Shown one piece after another: positions 23,310-35,206 of a stretch of DNA of 64,000 bases. The notes below the pieces were generated by a model. That model ran no database searches. It was not told the origin of the DNA and saw only the letters and a program-made list of their open reading frames with translations. Source of the stretch: Larix kaempferi (taxonomy: Eukaryota > Streptophyta > Pinopsida > Pinales > Pinaceae); contig BSBM01000299.1 of assembly GCA_027924585.1 (NCBI GenBank), forward strand, positions 29,054,501-29,118,500. Reading direction: 5' to 3'. Both the position numbers and the translations under genes were made by a program. Position 1 is the first letter of the stretch; every line of letters starts with the position of its first letter.

Positions 23310-24909
23310 ATGTCTACATTGTTGAGCCTTAGTCAATACCAGGAAATCTCATTCCTTGATTTGTTAAAATATCACAACCTTGGTTTATTCAAGAATGGAT
23401 GGTATGTTAAGATGGATGAACCAAATAATTTGTACCCAGATTTATATTTATTTTGCTTGAATGAGGAAGGAGCTCCAACTCGAGCTGGAATATTGACATC
23501 TACACATCCCATTTCTGACAATTTATTATGTGTTTGTGTTGAAGTGGTCGAGAGAGACCGGTGTTTCCTTCTACAGGTTGATCTTATGGTTTGTAATTTT
23601 CGACTAGATCTAATGAAAAGTGGTCCTGATTCAGATCCGGTTTCCTGTGTGAAGCAAGGGTGGTTTTTCCCTCATATGATGTTTGTAATCCGTTTGGAAT
23701 TAATACTGCATCATCTTTGAAGAAAGGAATTTTGTCGGTATGGAAGAAAATAATCATGGATGCGCAAACATCCTTTGTATTGCATTACATTTATATTGAA
23801 AAGAGGTTGACAAATGTAGACCATGCAAAGATTCTTTTCTACCTAAGAAGAACATTTCTCAATCATATTGAAAAATATGTGACCAAATATTTCTTCAAAG
23901 CACTCAATTCATGTCCTTCTATAGAGACAATGCGGAAAGCGACTAAAAGCTTCGAAAGTTCAAAAGAAGCTCAACAAGAACATATCAAATACTTTTTGTT
24001 CAATGAGAAAGTTTTTTCTATTACGTAACAAGATGTGTTATTGCGCCCTTGCATTTGCAATATCGAAAATTTGATGAGGAGGACGTGGAAAAGATGGTTT
24101 TATCTCTTCTCTCAACTTTTACAACAACATTGAGAGATGTTATTGTATTGCATTTCGTTAAGGAGATCACGTTGGGATTTCTTCCTAGAAATGAAGACGG
24201 AATTAATTTTCCTTAAGTAAATTTTTACATATTGGAGGGAAACATGCTATTTCAACACAGAAAAAAATTCATTGAAACTAATAAATATCAATCGGTCCAT
24301 TCAATGTATCGTCATCGAACAACTCATCTTCTACATAAAGATGTTCCTCAAAACATTATCAACAAATTATGCAAACAACAAAATTTATCAAACAAGGAAT
24401 TTGCAGACACTCCATTCATTTCTCAAGTTGTAAAAGCAAGAGAGAAATAGATATCTTGCAGTTGGCCATCCCGCCCGGGAAAGGGAAACACTTCCAGTGA
24501 TGATTGGCAGGCATAGAATTTTTCTTCTTATCAATCAAAGTCTGTATATTGATGCATGTGTTATGAAATTAGCAAATTAAATATTATCTTTAATTTTATA
24601 TGTTTTCAGTATTTCCAAGGTGAATTTATGGATATCTTTGTTGTTGAAACAAAGGACAACCATAAAGACAAGCTAGCTCTTGTTTTGACATCAGATCGAC
24701 TACAGATCAAATGGATGTCTGTATTTGAGCTTTACAAAAGTGGTTCCTTGCCATGCTCACCCAAGAGCATCACTCGGGCTGATTTTGTTCAAAATAAAAT
24801 AAAGAATCATGGATCCAATTTTTTTAGACCATTGTGTGATCTTGATGAAGATGAATTGACCATTGTGGTGGATAACATAATCAATGAATCATTTTGGTTG
24901 AGCACATAA
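23310..24909 (+). pseudogene. N-terminal part of a decayed host-like gene, function unknown
   Basis: Coding-like sequence runs in several frames: 23310-23663 (starting MSTLLSLSQYQEISFLDLL), then after a one-base shift 23664-24028 (SYDVCNPFGINTASSLKKG onward). A further frame at about 24055-24216 contains KFDEEDVEKMVLSLLSTF. Next is 24217-24450 (HKDVPQNIINKLCKQQ), and after a TTTTCAG acceptor, the exon 24610-24909 (YFQGEFMDIFVVETKDN, LCDLDEDELTIVVDNII). Soluble, mixed-charge composition and consistent splice sites argue for a former host gene rather than a transposon. I do not recognise a named domain here. It leads directly into the methyltransferase-like block. Several stops and shifts make it a pseudogene as it stands. 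Confidence 0.5.
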
Positions 24910-24983
24910 GTCGACATAAATGTTTGCGCATAAAATTTCTATAATATTGCAAGCGAATCAAGGACGAGAGGTCAACTAGGAAT

Positions 24984-26088
24984 TTGATATTTGAATATTT
25001 CAAAGTTCATGATGTGCATAGTTTTCGATCACAAATTATCACTAATGATAATGTCATTGAAATCTATAAAATTGCACCAAATCATCTCCAGCAACTGTGC
25101 AGTATTTTATGCTTCGAAAAGAAAGCAAAATCTCCTGGTAAAAAGAGAAAGAAAGAATTTGAAGAGGATAATGGTACCAAATTACCAAATGATGCTGAGA
25201 AAATATTGAACATATATATCAGTAAAGAGGGGATGGGTATGTCCATTGACTCCGTCAAAGATATTTCACGGTTTCCTTGTCAATGTTGTTATCTTGCATC
25301 TTTGTTTAACATACTAAGATCCATTGCATTTTTTGGTGTGGCAATTAGCTATGAATTTGTTATTGTTGATATGTGTAATTGTTATAGTGTCTGGACAGAA
25401 GAAGATATGTTTGCGTTGTTGTACTACTTAGAATAAAATGAAGCAGCATGTACTTGTATTTGTTTAGCTAATATGGAAAACTCTTGTATGATTTCTAAAG
25501 ATGTCACACATTTCATCAAGAAATAAAAAAAAAAGGTAATGTGGAATCCTACCAAGGGCGTTTATAGAGATTTATCCAAGGACCTATTTATAGGATTCTC
25601 TATTATACAGTGTTGGAGAATTGGAAGGGATGAGGATAATTTGTCTACTTTTCAAATGGATATGGATTGGAAGGATGAGGGCCTACCAATGATTGATTTA
25701 CCTTTTCCCAAGGTTACCAATGATAGTTTGAAAAGCCATGTTTTTGCGAAAGAAAGGACACATCAATTATGGGATCACATAGTTTCCAGACTGGTCTCTT
25801 CTCGAGGTACAATTCTTTCATTGTACGCATGAGGTAGAGTTCTTCGTTCGTTGATCAGGTCGCCAAATAGAATAATTATTTCTATTGTGGAGACAATACA
25901 ACAAGAGTTGTTTATGAACAATTTCTATCATGAATTAGGTATAAACCAAGGTATTTGTATTAACATTTTCAGATGTTTCATTTCATTGTATTTTACTTTT
26001 CTCGGTCGGTTATGTTCAAATAAAGAGAACACTCAAGTATCATCCAATAAAATTATAGTATCCGATGACGACATTGAATGTGATGGAG
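24984..26088 (+). pseudogene. N4/N6-type SAM-dependent methyltransferase-like region, decayed
   Basis: The frame 24984-25436 has a basic segment (KKAKSPGKKRKKEF). It then reads FVIVDMCNCYSVWTEEDM at the position and pattern of the DPPY motif (motif IV) of N4/N6 amino-methyltransferases. The expected DPPY is DMCN here. The frame 25539-25832 ends with THQLWDHIVSRLVSSRGT, ILSLYA, a stop, then VLRSLIRSPNRIIISIVE. This follows the family's C-terminal order (HPT-KP-L---I---S-PGD-VLDPF-GSGTT---A----R--IGIE). The order motif IV, then the SAM-binding motif, is that of the beta-type N4/N6 enzymes. The key residues are lost, so an active enzyme is unlikely. An acidic tail (VSDDDIECDGE) follows and is cut by the chromovirus at 26093. 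I infer the family by pattern only, so a profile search is needed. Confidence 0.45.
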
Positions 26089-26093
26089 AATCC
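26089..26093. repeat. Left target-site duplication of the chromovirus
   Basis: AATCC, repeated at 39488-39492 just after the right LTR. It proves insertion into the GAGAATCCACAAGG context. Confidence 0.9.
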
Positions 26094-29000
26094 TATAACA
26101 TACCCTTTTTGCTAGAAAACATTTTGTGTTAACAAACATTGTTATAACTTTTATTGTAAAGTTTTATGTTGGACAGGTGTCCAAGGATGACTGTAAATTG
26201 CACAATATATTATTATTAAATAAATAAAATAGGAGACAAACACCTAAGAGGATTGTTGAAAGAGTGGTTACTGATCCACTAGGTGGAATGGAATCTGGGG
26301 TAGAAGGCAATGGACAAGTGGTAGCATCATGATGCAACTAACTAGTTGTTGGTATGGGACAACTCCCTTGAAATGTGGTCATAGTGCCCTAAAAGATGGG
26401 ACTGGAGCTTGAGGCTCATTTATTCCAAACTGACCACTAAAAGACCTAGGCAATCTATATAATAGCCATCAAATATTGAACTGTGGTTCATCACTTTTTC
26501 TGATGAGAAAATTTACCTTGGGGTTTTGCTGTGTTTGCACCCAAGAGATTTGACGAGGGGATATGCTATGTTGTTGATCATGTTGTGAGTCTGCCAAACT
26601 CTTATTGAGTTCAGGAGGTTGATGCTGAGTGGAGAAGGCATTTTATTTCAGGAGGTTGATGCTGAGTGGAGAAGGCATTTTTGAGTGCCTTGCTTCTACG
26701 CAGATTCCACCCACTTATTGGATCAGTAATCAGGCTCGGGGGTTCATTTGAAGTCAGCAGTTGAGCAACTTCTTCTGAAGCAAGTTGGGAGGAACAGGCC
26801 TTCTTGGGTGTTTGTTGGCCCTACCGTCTTTCACAGGTTCCATTGTCTTATCTATTTTTATTTTAAAGTTTTGTTATCTATTTAACTTTTACTGTTGAGA
26901 TTTATTTCAGTTTTCTTGAATAATTTAATAATTCTATATATATCAAACTGATTGAATAAAATAGTCTCTGCATTTTTCCCCATGCAAAAAGGAACAACAT
27001 CGTACTCTAGTACAGAGATAGATTAAGTAGAATAGATCAAGATATAGGCAAATAGCCAAGTGAATGAGAAGATTAAATTATTAAAAATTCCTCAAGTTTT
27101 CTACTTACTGTTTAACTCCTGTATATACATTTACAGTGCCCCATTATCAATTATTTTTAGCTAACTATTTTCCTAATTTACATGCAATGTTTCCTTGTTT
27201 ATAATATCTTTGTTTTCAAAATAATTAGATTTCTGTTCTAACAGTATAAGATTGTTATTTATATTCAGTAGTTAAAATGTTTATGTTTATATTAGGAAAT
27301 TTATAGATTTACTTTCATTATATAGCAGAGTGATATTTCTTTATACAGACAATAAGATTTCCCAACTATTTCATGCATACAATTATACATTGCTTTATAC
27401 CATAAACTATGTAGTGGAAATCAAAATATTTTATGCTATAACCCTAAACAGAGTTATCAACTACCAACCTATAGTCAACATTCCATTCTAAGCAAGTTAA
27501 ACTTCATTTTTCTTTACTACACGATTCCAATTAAGATATAGAATTATTACAATGTAAACAGAATCGAGTTTTGGTCTCAACATTACATAGTGGAAGACCT
27601 AGTTAGCATTATCGATTTTCATAACACGTTTTCATTTTAAACTTATAAACAAAAGACCAAACAATTCACACAGAAACCATTTCCTACAAGTTAAATAGTT
27701 ACATTCTTGGTATCATTTACAGAATTCAAGTATCATGATATTAGTAGGATATTTCTAAGCAAATATGGCAGACATCAGTTTAGTGCTGAGACCATTTCGA
27801 AGAGCAACATTAGACTATCCATTTCAACGCTTGACAAACCATGTGACAATTGCCATAAAGCTAAAACATAGATTATTATTTTATTTATTTCCATAACTCG
27901 ACATCATAACGATGATAAAAAAATTAACCCATACCGACGAACCTTACACAGCCAAACTCCTCTCTAAAAAAAAAAACGTATCCCTTACAATTTGTAGAAA
28001 TCAAAGGGTTATCACAATATCCAAGTCTGGAGAGACACACGATACAACTATACAGTTTTCACAGTTATTTTATGCAGAAGAAATGATATGAAGAAGCTTT
28101 CATTTCATTTCACAACCATAACTTTTATCCATCAGCCATAAACACAAAACTATTTTGAGAACCAGATGTATCACTATATTAAGTCTGAGAATATGAATAT
28201 CTGTTACAAAACAGTTGTATTAACAATCAACACGGCTGTTTCCCTGTGGGTCGAGGTATTATCCTCCCCATACTTTTAAAAAGTTTACAAACCCTATCTC
28301 TACAAATTTACAAAACTCTCTGAGTTAAAAACACAACACACAAAACATCACACAGTCGGCCAACATCTTCACCTACACAGAGTTTCAAAGCAACCGTCGA
28401 GGCTTACCGGTTGGTATAGTTATTTCCAACCTTCAACGCCCAGAATTGAGGAGCCATTACATATTACACCTGCAAGAACATCACAGATGTGGTTAAAACA
28501 GTATCTCAGAAGGAAGAATTACAGTATCGAAATTCTAATAACTGTTAGCACTCATGTATGAACATTACAGTGAAGGAAATCAAACACATTACCTTTTAAA
28601 TGATAGCCCGTAGCAGCAATGAATGCCAAGACAAATGCAACTGTAACGAAACCCCTACTTCAGCGAATGCTAGTATAGCTGGAGCCAACACAAAACCATC
28701 AACTATTTTAAAACCGTGAAACAATGCCGAGAGATATAGCAACCCTGGCGAGGCCCTGGCCATTCATTTCAAACCCAGCATTAAAATAAAAAAACCTCAA
28801 CAAGTCGGGGTATCAAACCACCCAAGGACAAACTCTAAGACTGCCAAATGAGATATTCACCACTGTACAAGAACTGGAGAGAGGTCTGCTTTATAAATTA
28901 CATAGGTTACGAGTTCAAGACTCAGGAGCTATGCCTCCATAGGTAGAACAACAAAACTACAAACCCTCATCCTGTCGGCCATGCAAATCTACCACTACCA

Positions 29001-30330
29001 AGTAACAAAAATCACAATAAACTCATCGATCAAAGCAAAGGTAGGGTTTAACCACATGCATTGAAACCCTTGCCAAATCAACGGTGGAGATCACTGGTGG
29101 GATTTATGAAATCACAAACCATCTACCACATTAAATGAGTCATCACTACAACATCCACAAAGGATCCAGCTGGGCAACGTTTAAACCTTTGTCAAGTTAC
29201 AACTCAACACTCAATTGTTACACCAAGATACTTTTACATGAACCAATCTTACTCAGCCATCCACGAGGGAATTCCGCTATTCTTGTTGGTTGTGTGCATT
29301 CAATGCATAGGATACAATTACATCCGCCAACCTGTAACGCATATTAACATTCATATCAAACAACATGGAAATGGTTATGGTAAGGTCATGATATACGCCC
29401 TTGTAACATTAAGTTAAGGGTTGGATAGAACTTCACCGAGGTCGCATAAGTATTACCTAGGGTCACATAAGTGCACACAACACATAATAGAATATCTCCA
29501 AAGTTCACATAGTATCGTAGGATCATATAGTATTATATGTCTATTATCGATAAAGTTTGTATAATATTGCATTTTGTATAGCATCATATGTTTGTATAGT
29601 TCACTTGGGTGGAATAATATCACATGGGGCCACACTATTGCACATAACACACAACATATAATATGTTATATATATAGTTTGTAATTGTTTGATAATGTCC
29701 CAAACACCATATAAATAGATTATATAAATAATCAAAGAAGAGTGTGTTTATACATACATGCTATTGTATAGTGAAATAGAAGACTTGTTGATAAATCAAA
29801 TTATCATAACCATGGTAGAAGTATAGACCCTAGGAAAGTTAGCAAAACAGTTATATATAGAATTTCCACAAATTGCCATGGAGGAAGAAGGTAGATATTT
29901 ACATACAGTTCGACATGAATGGAAACCAAAAATAATTCTGAGTACAACACTGTGTTACGATCATTACAAACCTTCACTGATAAATTGTTTGGTCACTTGT
30001 TGCAACTTTAAAACCTTACCTGTAAACTGCCACAAGTACGAATGCACATGCTTTAGCATGAATGCTAAGTAAGCCTCAGGGCGTCCGTAGGACCCGTTCA
30101 TCAATCAATAAAAGTATATTAGTCAAAATAATTGATTCATAAATCATAACATCAATAATAGAAGTTGCAGTAGTATTATGTTAGTCGCAAATTCTTATAC
30201 GATAAGCTAGCATGGTATTTATTACAGCAGGATAACCTTTTATGCTTTGTTCTATTCCGCACATATTAAATAAGCATTAATTGTCACGTAGAAAAATTTT
30301 AAATTTTTGTGATTTTTCCGGGATGTTACA
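26094..30330 (+). repeat. 5' LTR of the chromovirus (4,237 bp)
   Basis: It starts TATAACATACCC, where the right LTR has TGTAACGTACCC. The terminal TG has therefore mutated to TA, and an inner G to A. It ends GGATGTTACA, directly before the primer site. A doubled unit (TTCAGGAGGTTGATGCTGAG) sits at about 26609-26685. Short open frames are shared with the other LTR simply because the LTRs are copies. Confidence 0.92.
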
Positions 30331-30332
30331 TG

Positions 30333-30344
30333 TGGTATCAGAGC
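30333..30344 (+). promoter_or_regulatory. Primer-binding site of the chromovirus
   Basis: TGGTATCAGAGC lies two bases after the 5' LTR end and matches the initiator tRNA-Met 3' end. Confidence 0.9.
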
Positions 30345-30473
30345 ACAAGTTCAAACTCTAGGCCTGGTTGAGGCTCATGCGCGCAAACAGAAAAGAAATC
30401 AAAAATTTTATGTTACTAACTTTTGTAATTTAATTTTATTTTTGCACAGACCAGATTGACCTATAATTGCAAG

Positions 30474-31780
30474 TGTGGAAATACCAGAGGAATCAGCAGA
30501 AGACAGATCTCCTCGTAATGAATGTATTAATGATAACAATACTGAAGGAATTTATGTTGAGTTAAACAACTAGTCTTCTAAAATTTTACGCACTGTACAA
30601 GATTTAAAATCTGAGTTAAAAGCTGTTAAAGAAGAAAATGAACGGATCCTTAAGGTACAAGAAGAGTTACAATAGAATTTAAAAGGAAACTGTCATAGTG
30701 ATGAAAGAGGCAGAAAATCAAAATTTAAGGCTGATTCTGAAATAATGTCCCACCAACATAAGCATAAGAAAGCAAGAAATGATAAAAGGAATAGTTACTC
30801 ATCCTCTAAATCTGATTCAAGTAATGAAGACATAAATTATGACAGCAGTAACAGTGAATGTTGCTCTAAAAAGAGAAAACATAAGCATCATGAACATATT
30901 ACTGGGGAATTTAAAAATATTAAACCACCTACTTTTAATGGAAAAAGTGAGAAGGGTGAGACAGCAGAAGCTTGGCTGTCTGGAATGAAAAAGTACTTTA
31001 ACATTTACGACTACTCTTCTCAACTGAAAGCCAAGATGGCTATTTACAATCTGACCGAGAAGGCATATATCTGGTGGCAGGATCTTAAAAGGATCAAGAG
31101 TATAAAAGAAAAATAAGTAACTTGGACTATGTTTAAAAGTTTGTTTAAAAGGAAGTTTTTGTCGGAACAGTACTTTGAAGATAAGTCAAAAGAGTTTTAT
31201 GATTTAAAGTTGGGTACAATGAACATGAAAGAACTATGCAGCAAGTTCCTTAGCTTGTTGAGGTATGTGCCCTACATGGTTGAGAAAAATCCTAAAGTGC
31301 AAAGGTTTCTCAGTTGTTTATCTTTTAATATAAAAGATCGTATTGAGTATGATAATCCTTCCACTTTGGAAGAGGCCATGAGGAAGGAAAATTTTTGTTT
31401 TGACCAAAACAGAAAAAGAGAAGGAACAACTAGCTGGAAGAAAAGTAAGACTAATCGGTACAACTATAAAAAGAAAAATTTTAATCATAATGCTGGAGGT
31501 TTTAAGAAAAATTTTAATAACAGAAATTTTCCTAATAATTACCGGAATAATGCATTTCAGAACTCTATTGCTACAAGAAATGTACCTAATAATAATAATC
31601 ATGGCAATAACAATAACAATAACAACAGGTATGCTAAGCAGAAAGGACCCATAAAGTGCTATGAATGTGGTGGACCACATAAAAGAGCAGATTGCCCACG
31701 CAACAAGAGGACAACCAACAATATTCATACTATGCAACCAGAACCTACAGTTGGAGATATCGCAAGAGAAATGCCCAGGT
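30474..31780 (+). pseudogene. Chromovirus gag with one zinc knuckle
   Basis: One frame from about 30474 (VEIPEESAEDRSPRN) has stops at 30571, 30673 and 31114. The upstream part has a coiled-coil-like stretch (LKSELKAVKEENERILKVQE), then a basic and Ser/Asn-rich region. The retrotrans_gag core follows (IKPPTFNGKSEKGETAEAW, WWQDL). Next come a DRIEYDNPSTLEEAM segment, an Asn-rich linker, and the zinc knuckle CYECGGPHKRADC at about 31657. The knuckle spacing is C-2-C-3-H-4-C, one residue shorter than the usual C-2-C-4-H-4-C. No clear ATG is left at the start. Gag forms the particle that packages the RNA. Confidence 0.85.
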
Positions 31781-31789
31781 TAAATGCAG

Positions 31790-32340
31790 CACTGAAAAAT
31801 CGTCAAGCGGACCATCAAACATCCATGGTTGAAATTGAAGGTATGATACAAAACAAGTCTATTTCTATTTTAATAGATCTATATGCAAATCTAATTTATA
31901 TTTCACCTACTTTAGTAAACCATTGCAAGCTAAAAATAGAGAAATTTGATAATGCATGGTTAGTTCAGCTTGCAACAGGAACTAAAAGAAAGGTTACAGA
32001 TTATGTCAAGAATTGTGAAGTATTTTTAAGTCAGCTGAAAACGCAAATTAATTTGAATGTTTTACCTTTAGGGTCATATGATTTGTTGATAGGCATGGAT
32101 TGGCTTGAACAACATAGAGTTATACTGAATTGTTATGATAAATATTTTACTTGTGTAAATAATAAAGGTAATTCAGAAATAGTAAAAAGAATTCATAGAC
32201 AGATTTTAGTAAGGCAGATTTCTGTCTTACAAATAAAGAAAGCTGCCAGAAAAGGTTGTAAATTGTTTGTTGTTAATGCTGTTAATGATGAGTGTACATC
32301 TAAAGAAGACAAGTTAAAACTAGAGGATATTCCCATCCTT
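31790..32340 (+). pseudogene. Chromovirus aspartic protease, active site lost
   Basis: It continues in the gag frame. The protease core reads ISILIDLYANLIYISPTLV, where related elements have an ALIDSGAxxNFIS-like string. The catalytic D-S/T-G is D-L-Y, so it is inactive. The second conserved element DLLIGMDWLEQH is intact. It matures the Gag-Pol polyprotein in active relatives. Confidence 0.8.
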
Positions 32341-33225
32341 AGGAACTTTTCTGATGTATTGTCGGAAGAAATTCCAAGATTACCTCCGAAAAGAGAACTT
32401 GATTTCACCATTGAGTTAGTACCCGGTGCGGTACCAAACTCGAAGGCCCCCTATAGGATGAATATTCTGGAGTTAAATGAGTTAAAATCTTAGTTGAAAT
32501 AATTAATAGATAAAAACTACATAAGGCCCAGTGTGTCCCCTTGGGATCACCAATAATATTGGTTAAAAAGAAGGACGGTACCATGCGTTTGTGCATTGAC
32601 TACCGTCAGCTTAATAAAATGACAATTAAGAACCAGTATCCCTTACCCTGCATAGATGATCTATTTGATCAAGTACGTGGAGCAAAGATATTCATTAAAA
32701 TTGATCTAAGGTCGGGTTATCATCAAGTCCGGATAAAAGACGTCAACATATTCAAAACTGCATTCAAAATGCGTTATGGACACTACAAGTTCGTAGTTAT
32801 TCCTTTTGGGCTAACCAATGCACTGGCAGTGTTAATGTGTTTAATGAACAATGTTCTACATAAATATTTGGATAAGTTCATAGTGGTATTCATTGATGAT
32901 ATTCTGGTTTACTCAAAAACTAAAGAAGAGCATGACGAACATTTAAAAATCATTTTACAAGTACTTAGAGATCATCAGCTTTACGCTAAGTTCAGTAAGT
33001 GTGATTTCTATAAAGATAAAATTTAGTATTTGGGTCATATAATTTCTAAAGATGGTATTTCTATTGATCCTGATAAAATAAAAGCTATTAATGAATGGTC
33101 TGTCCCTAAAGATGTAACTGATGTACGGTCATTCATGGGAATAATGGGGTACTATAGAAAGTTTATTGAAGGGTTCTCTAGAATTGCTAATTCCATCACT
33201 TCTTTGTAGAAGAAAGGGAAGAAAT
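32341..33225 (+). pseudogene. Chromovirus reverse transcriptase
   Basis: Motifs in order are [27 protein letters not shown], then after a one-base shift near 32540 [43 protein letters not shown] and the catalytic [11 protein letters not shown]. The thumb and connection continue with YLGHIISKDGISIDPDKI and VRSFMGIMGYYRKFIEGFS. Stops are at 32491, 32500, 33024 and 33207. The catalytic aspartates are present, but the frame is broken. Confidence 0.93.
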
Positions 33226-33725
33226 TCATATGGGATCAAAAGTGTCAAGATAGTTTTAATAAGTTAAAAGAATTGTTAACTACTACACGCATCTTAAAAA
33301 TTGCAGATCCTAATAAGGATTTCGTCATATGCATAGATGCATGCAACGAAGGACTTGGAGGGGTCTTAAGTCAGCAAGGTCATGCAATTGCTTTTGAGTC
33401 AAGGAAGTTAAAAATACATGAAAATAATTATGCAACGTATGATCTTGAGTTGGTGGCCGTGATACATGCTTTAAAAATGTGGCGCCATCACTTGATCAGA
33501 AGAAAATTCATTTTAATGACTGATAACAAGGGCTTAATGTATTTATTGGATCAAACAAATATTAACTCAAGGCAAGCTCGGTGGTTAGCTTTCCTTAGCG
33601 AGTACGATTTTGAGATCCATCACATTAATGGAAAGGAGAATAAGGTTGCTGATGCATTAAGCAGAAATGCTAGATTGAGTTTTCTGGCAGCAATCAGTAC
33701 TTTTAAAACTGATCTGGAAAATTAG
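33226..33725 (+). pseudogene. Chromovirus RNase H
   Basis: The frame carries FVICIDACNEGLGGVLSQQG, IAFESRKL, YATYDLELVAVIHALKMW, MTDNKGLMYLLDQ and VADALSR in order. The catalytic residues D (CIDA), E (DLEL) and D (MTDN) are in place. It ends at a TAG at 33723, and the integrase region continues in the same direction. Confidence 0.93.
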
Positions 33726-34910
33726 ATTGAAGAAGGAGTTAAACAAGACAAAAATTACCAAAAATTACATGATAAAGTGGCTGAAAATTCATCTGAAAAT
33801 GTTATAGGAGATTACAGTATTAATGAAAAAGGATTCTTAACTTATAAAAACAGAATTTATGTGCCTAATTTTTTGAAGGTTAAGTTGCTGATTTTAGATG
33901 AAGTTCACAAGAGTCCTTATTCAGGGCATCTTGGTTATCAGAAAATGATAACGATGTTAAGAAATGAGTACTTTTGGCCAAACATGAAGAGTGAAGTTGT
34001 TGAATATATAACTAGATTCTTTGAATGTCAGACTATTAAAGCTAAACATCAACATCTAGTTAGGCTATTGAAGCCCTTACCAATTCCAGAATGGAAATGG
34101 GAAATTATAAGCATTGACTTTATTATAGGTTTGCCTAAAAATCAGAAGCAGAATGACTCAATTATGGTTGTTGTTGATAAATTAATAAAGTTGCTCATTT
34201 TATTCCTGTTAAAACTACTTTCAAGGCTTCTAACATTGCAGATATTTTCATGAAGCAAATTTTTCGCTTGCATGGAATTCCGAAGGTAATTATTTTAGAC
34301 CGAGACTCTAAGTTCACTGGTAACTTTTGGACAGCACTATTTAAAGGATTAAATGCTAAATTAAATTTCAGCACTTCTTTCCACCCACAAACTTAAGGTC
34401 AGAGAGAAAGAGTAAATCAGATTTTGGAAAACATGTTAAGATTGTATGTTAAAGATCGGCCATCTAAGTGGGAAGATTACTTACACTTAACAGAATTTGC
34501 CTACAATAATAATTATCAAGCATCTGCTAAGTTAAGTCCATTTGAAATTTTGTATGGAAGAAAATGTTGTACTCCAATTTATTGGGATAATCCTGTAGAC
34601 AGATTGATGTTAGGACCAGATTTATTGAAAGAAATTGAGCTAACCGTGAAACAGGTTCAAGGTAACTTAAAGGTTGCCCAAGATCAACAGAAAAGCTATG
34701 CTGATTTGAAACGCACTAAAAGAGAATTTCAAGTAGGAGACCATGTTTTTATAAAGGTAAAGCCCAAGAAAAGTTCTTTGAAGCTTGGGAGCTATGCTAA
34801 GTTAGCACCAACGTATTGTGGACCATTCGAAATCCTATCAAGGATTGGAGCTGTTGCATATCAATTGGCATTGCCATATAATTTAAAAATCCACAATGTT
34901 TTTCACATTT
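33726..34910 (+). pseudogene. Chromovirus integrase
   Basis: The zinc-binding segment reads HKSPYSGHLGYQKM and then RFFECQ. The first Cys of the HHCC pair is Phe, so zinc binding is probably lost. The catalytic core shows ISIDFIIGLPK, DRDSKFTGNFW and ERVNQILENML (the D, D and E). A frameshift lies near 34190 and a stop at 34394 in HPQT-stop-GQ. The C-terminal part (GDHVFIKVKP, LAPTYCGPFEILSRIGAVAY, IHNVFHISVLKKY) is the GPY/F-type domain of gypsy integrases. Confidence 0.92.
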
Positions 34911-35190
34911 CTGTTTTAAAGAAGTATGTGCATGATGCTACTCGTGTGCTGAATTGGAATGACATACAGGTGGAACCCAAAGGAGATTTTCAGGTGGAAC
35001 TGGACTGTATTCTCGACAAAAGGAAAATTATGCTTCAAAATCGCACCATAGGGCAGGTAAAGGTGCAATGGAAGCACCTTAGCCCTGATGAAGCTACTTA
35101 GGAGCTAGAAAGTAATATGCGGGCAGCATATCTAGTTCTGTTCCATGAGGAACTTGATGATGAAGAAGCAACAGCGAGGACGATGTTGAG
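34911..35190 (+). pseudogene. Chromodomain-like integrase tail
   Basis: FQVELDCILDKRKIML, VKVQWKHLSPDEAT, a TAG stop at 35099, then ELESNMRAAY. The layout (basic strand, QWKHxxxxEATWE-like string, C-terminal helix) is that of the CHD-type tail of Tekay/Del chromoviruses. The stop replaces the Trp expected after EAT. This tail is thought to guide integration towards particular chromatin. Confidence 0.75.
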
Positions 35191-35193
35191 CTT

Positions 35194-35206
35194 AAGTGGG
35201 GGTGTT
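35194..35206 (+). promoter_or_regulatory. Polypurine tract of the chromovirus
   Basis: AAGTGGGGGTGTT lies directly before the 3' LTR start TGTAACG. Confidence 0.8.

Noticed and set aside
29135-29347. A 70-codon frame conserved at 38262-38474
   Set aside because: The two are the same position in the two chromovirus LTRs, so the identity reflects LTR copying and not selection on a protein.
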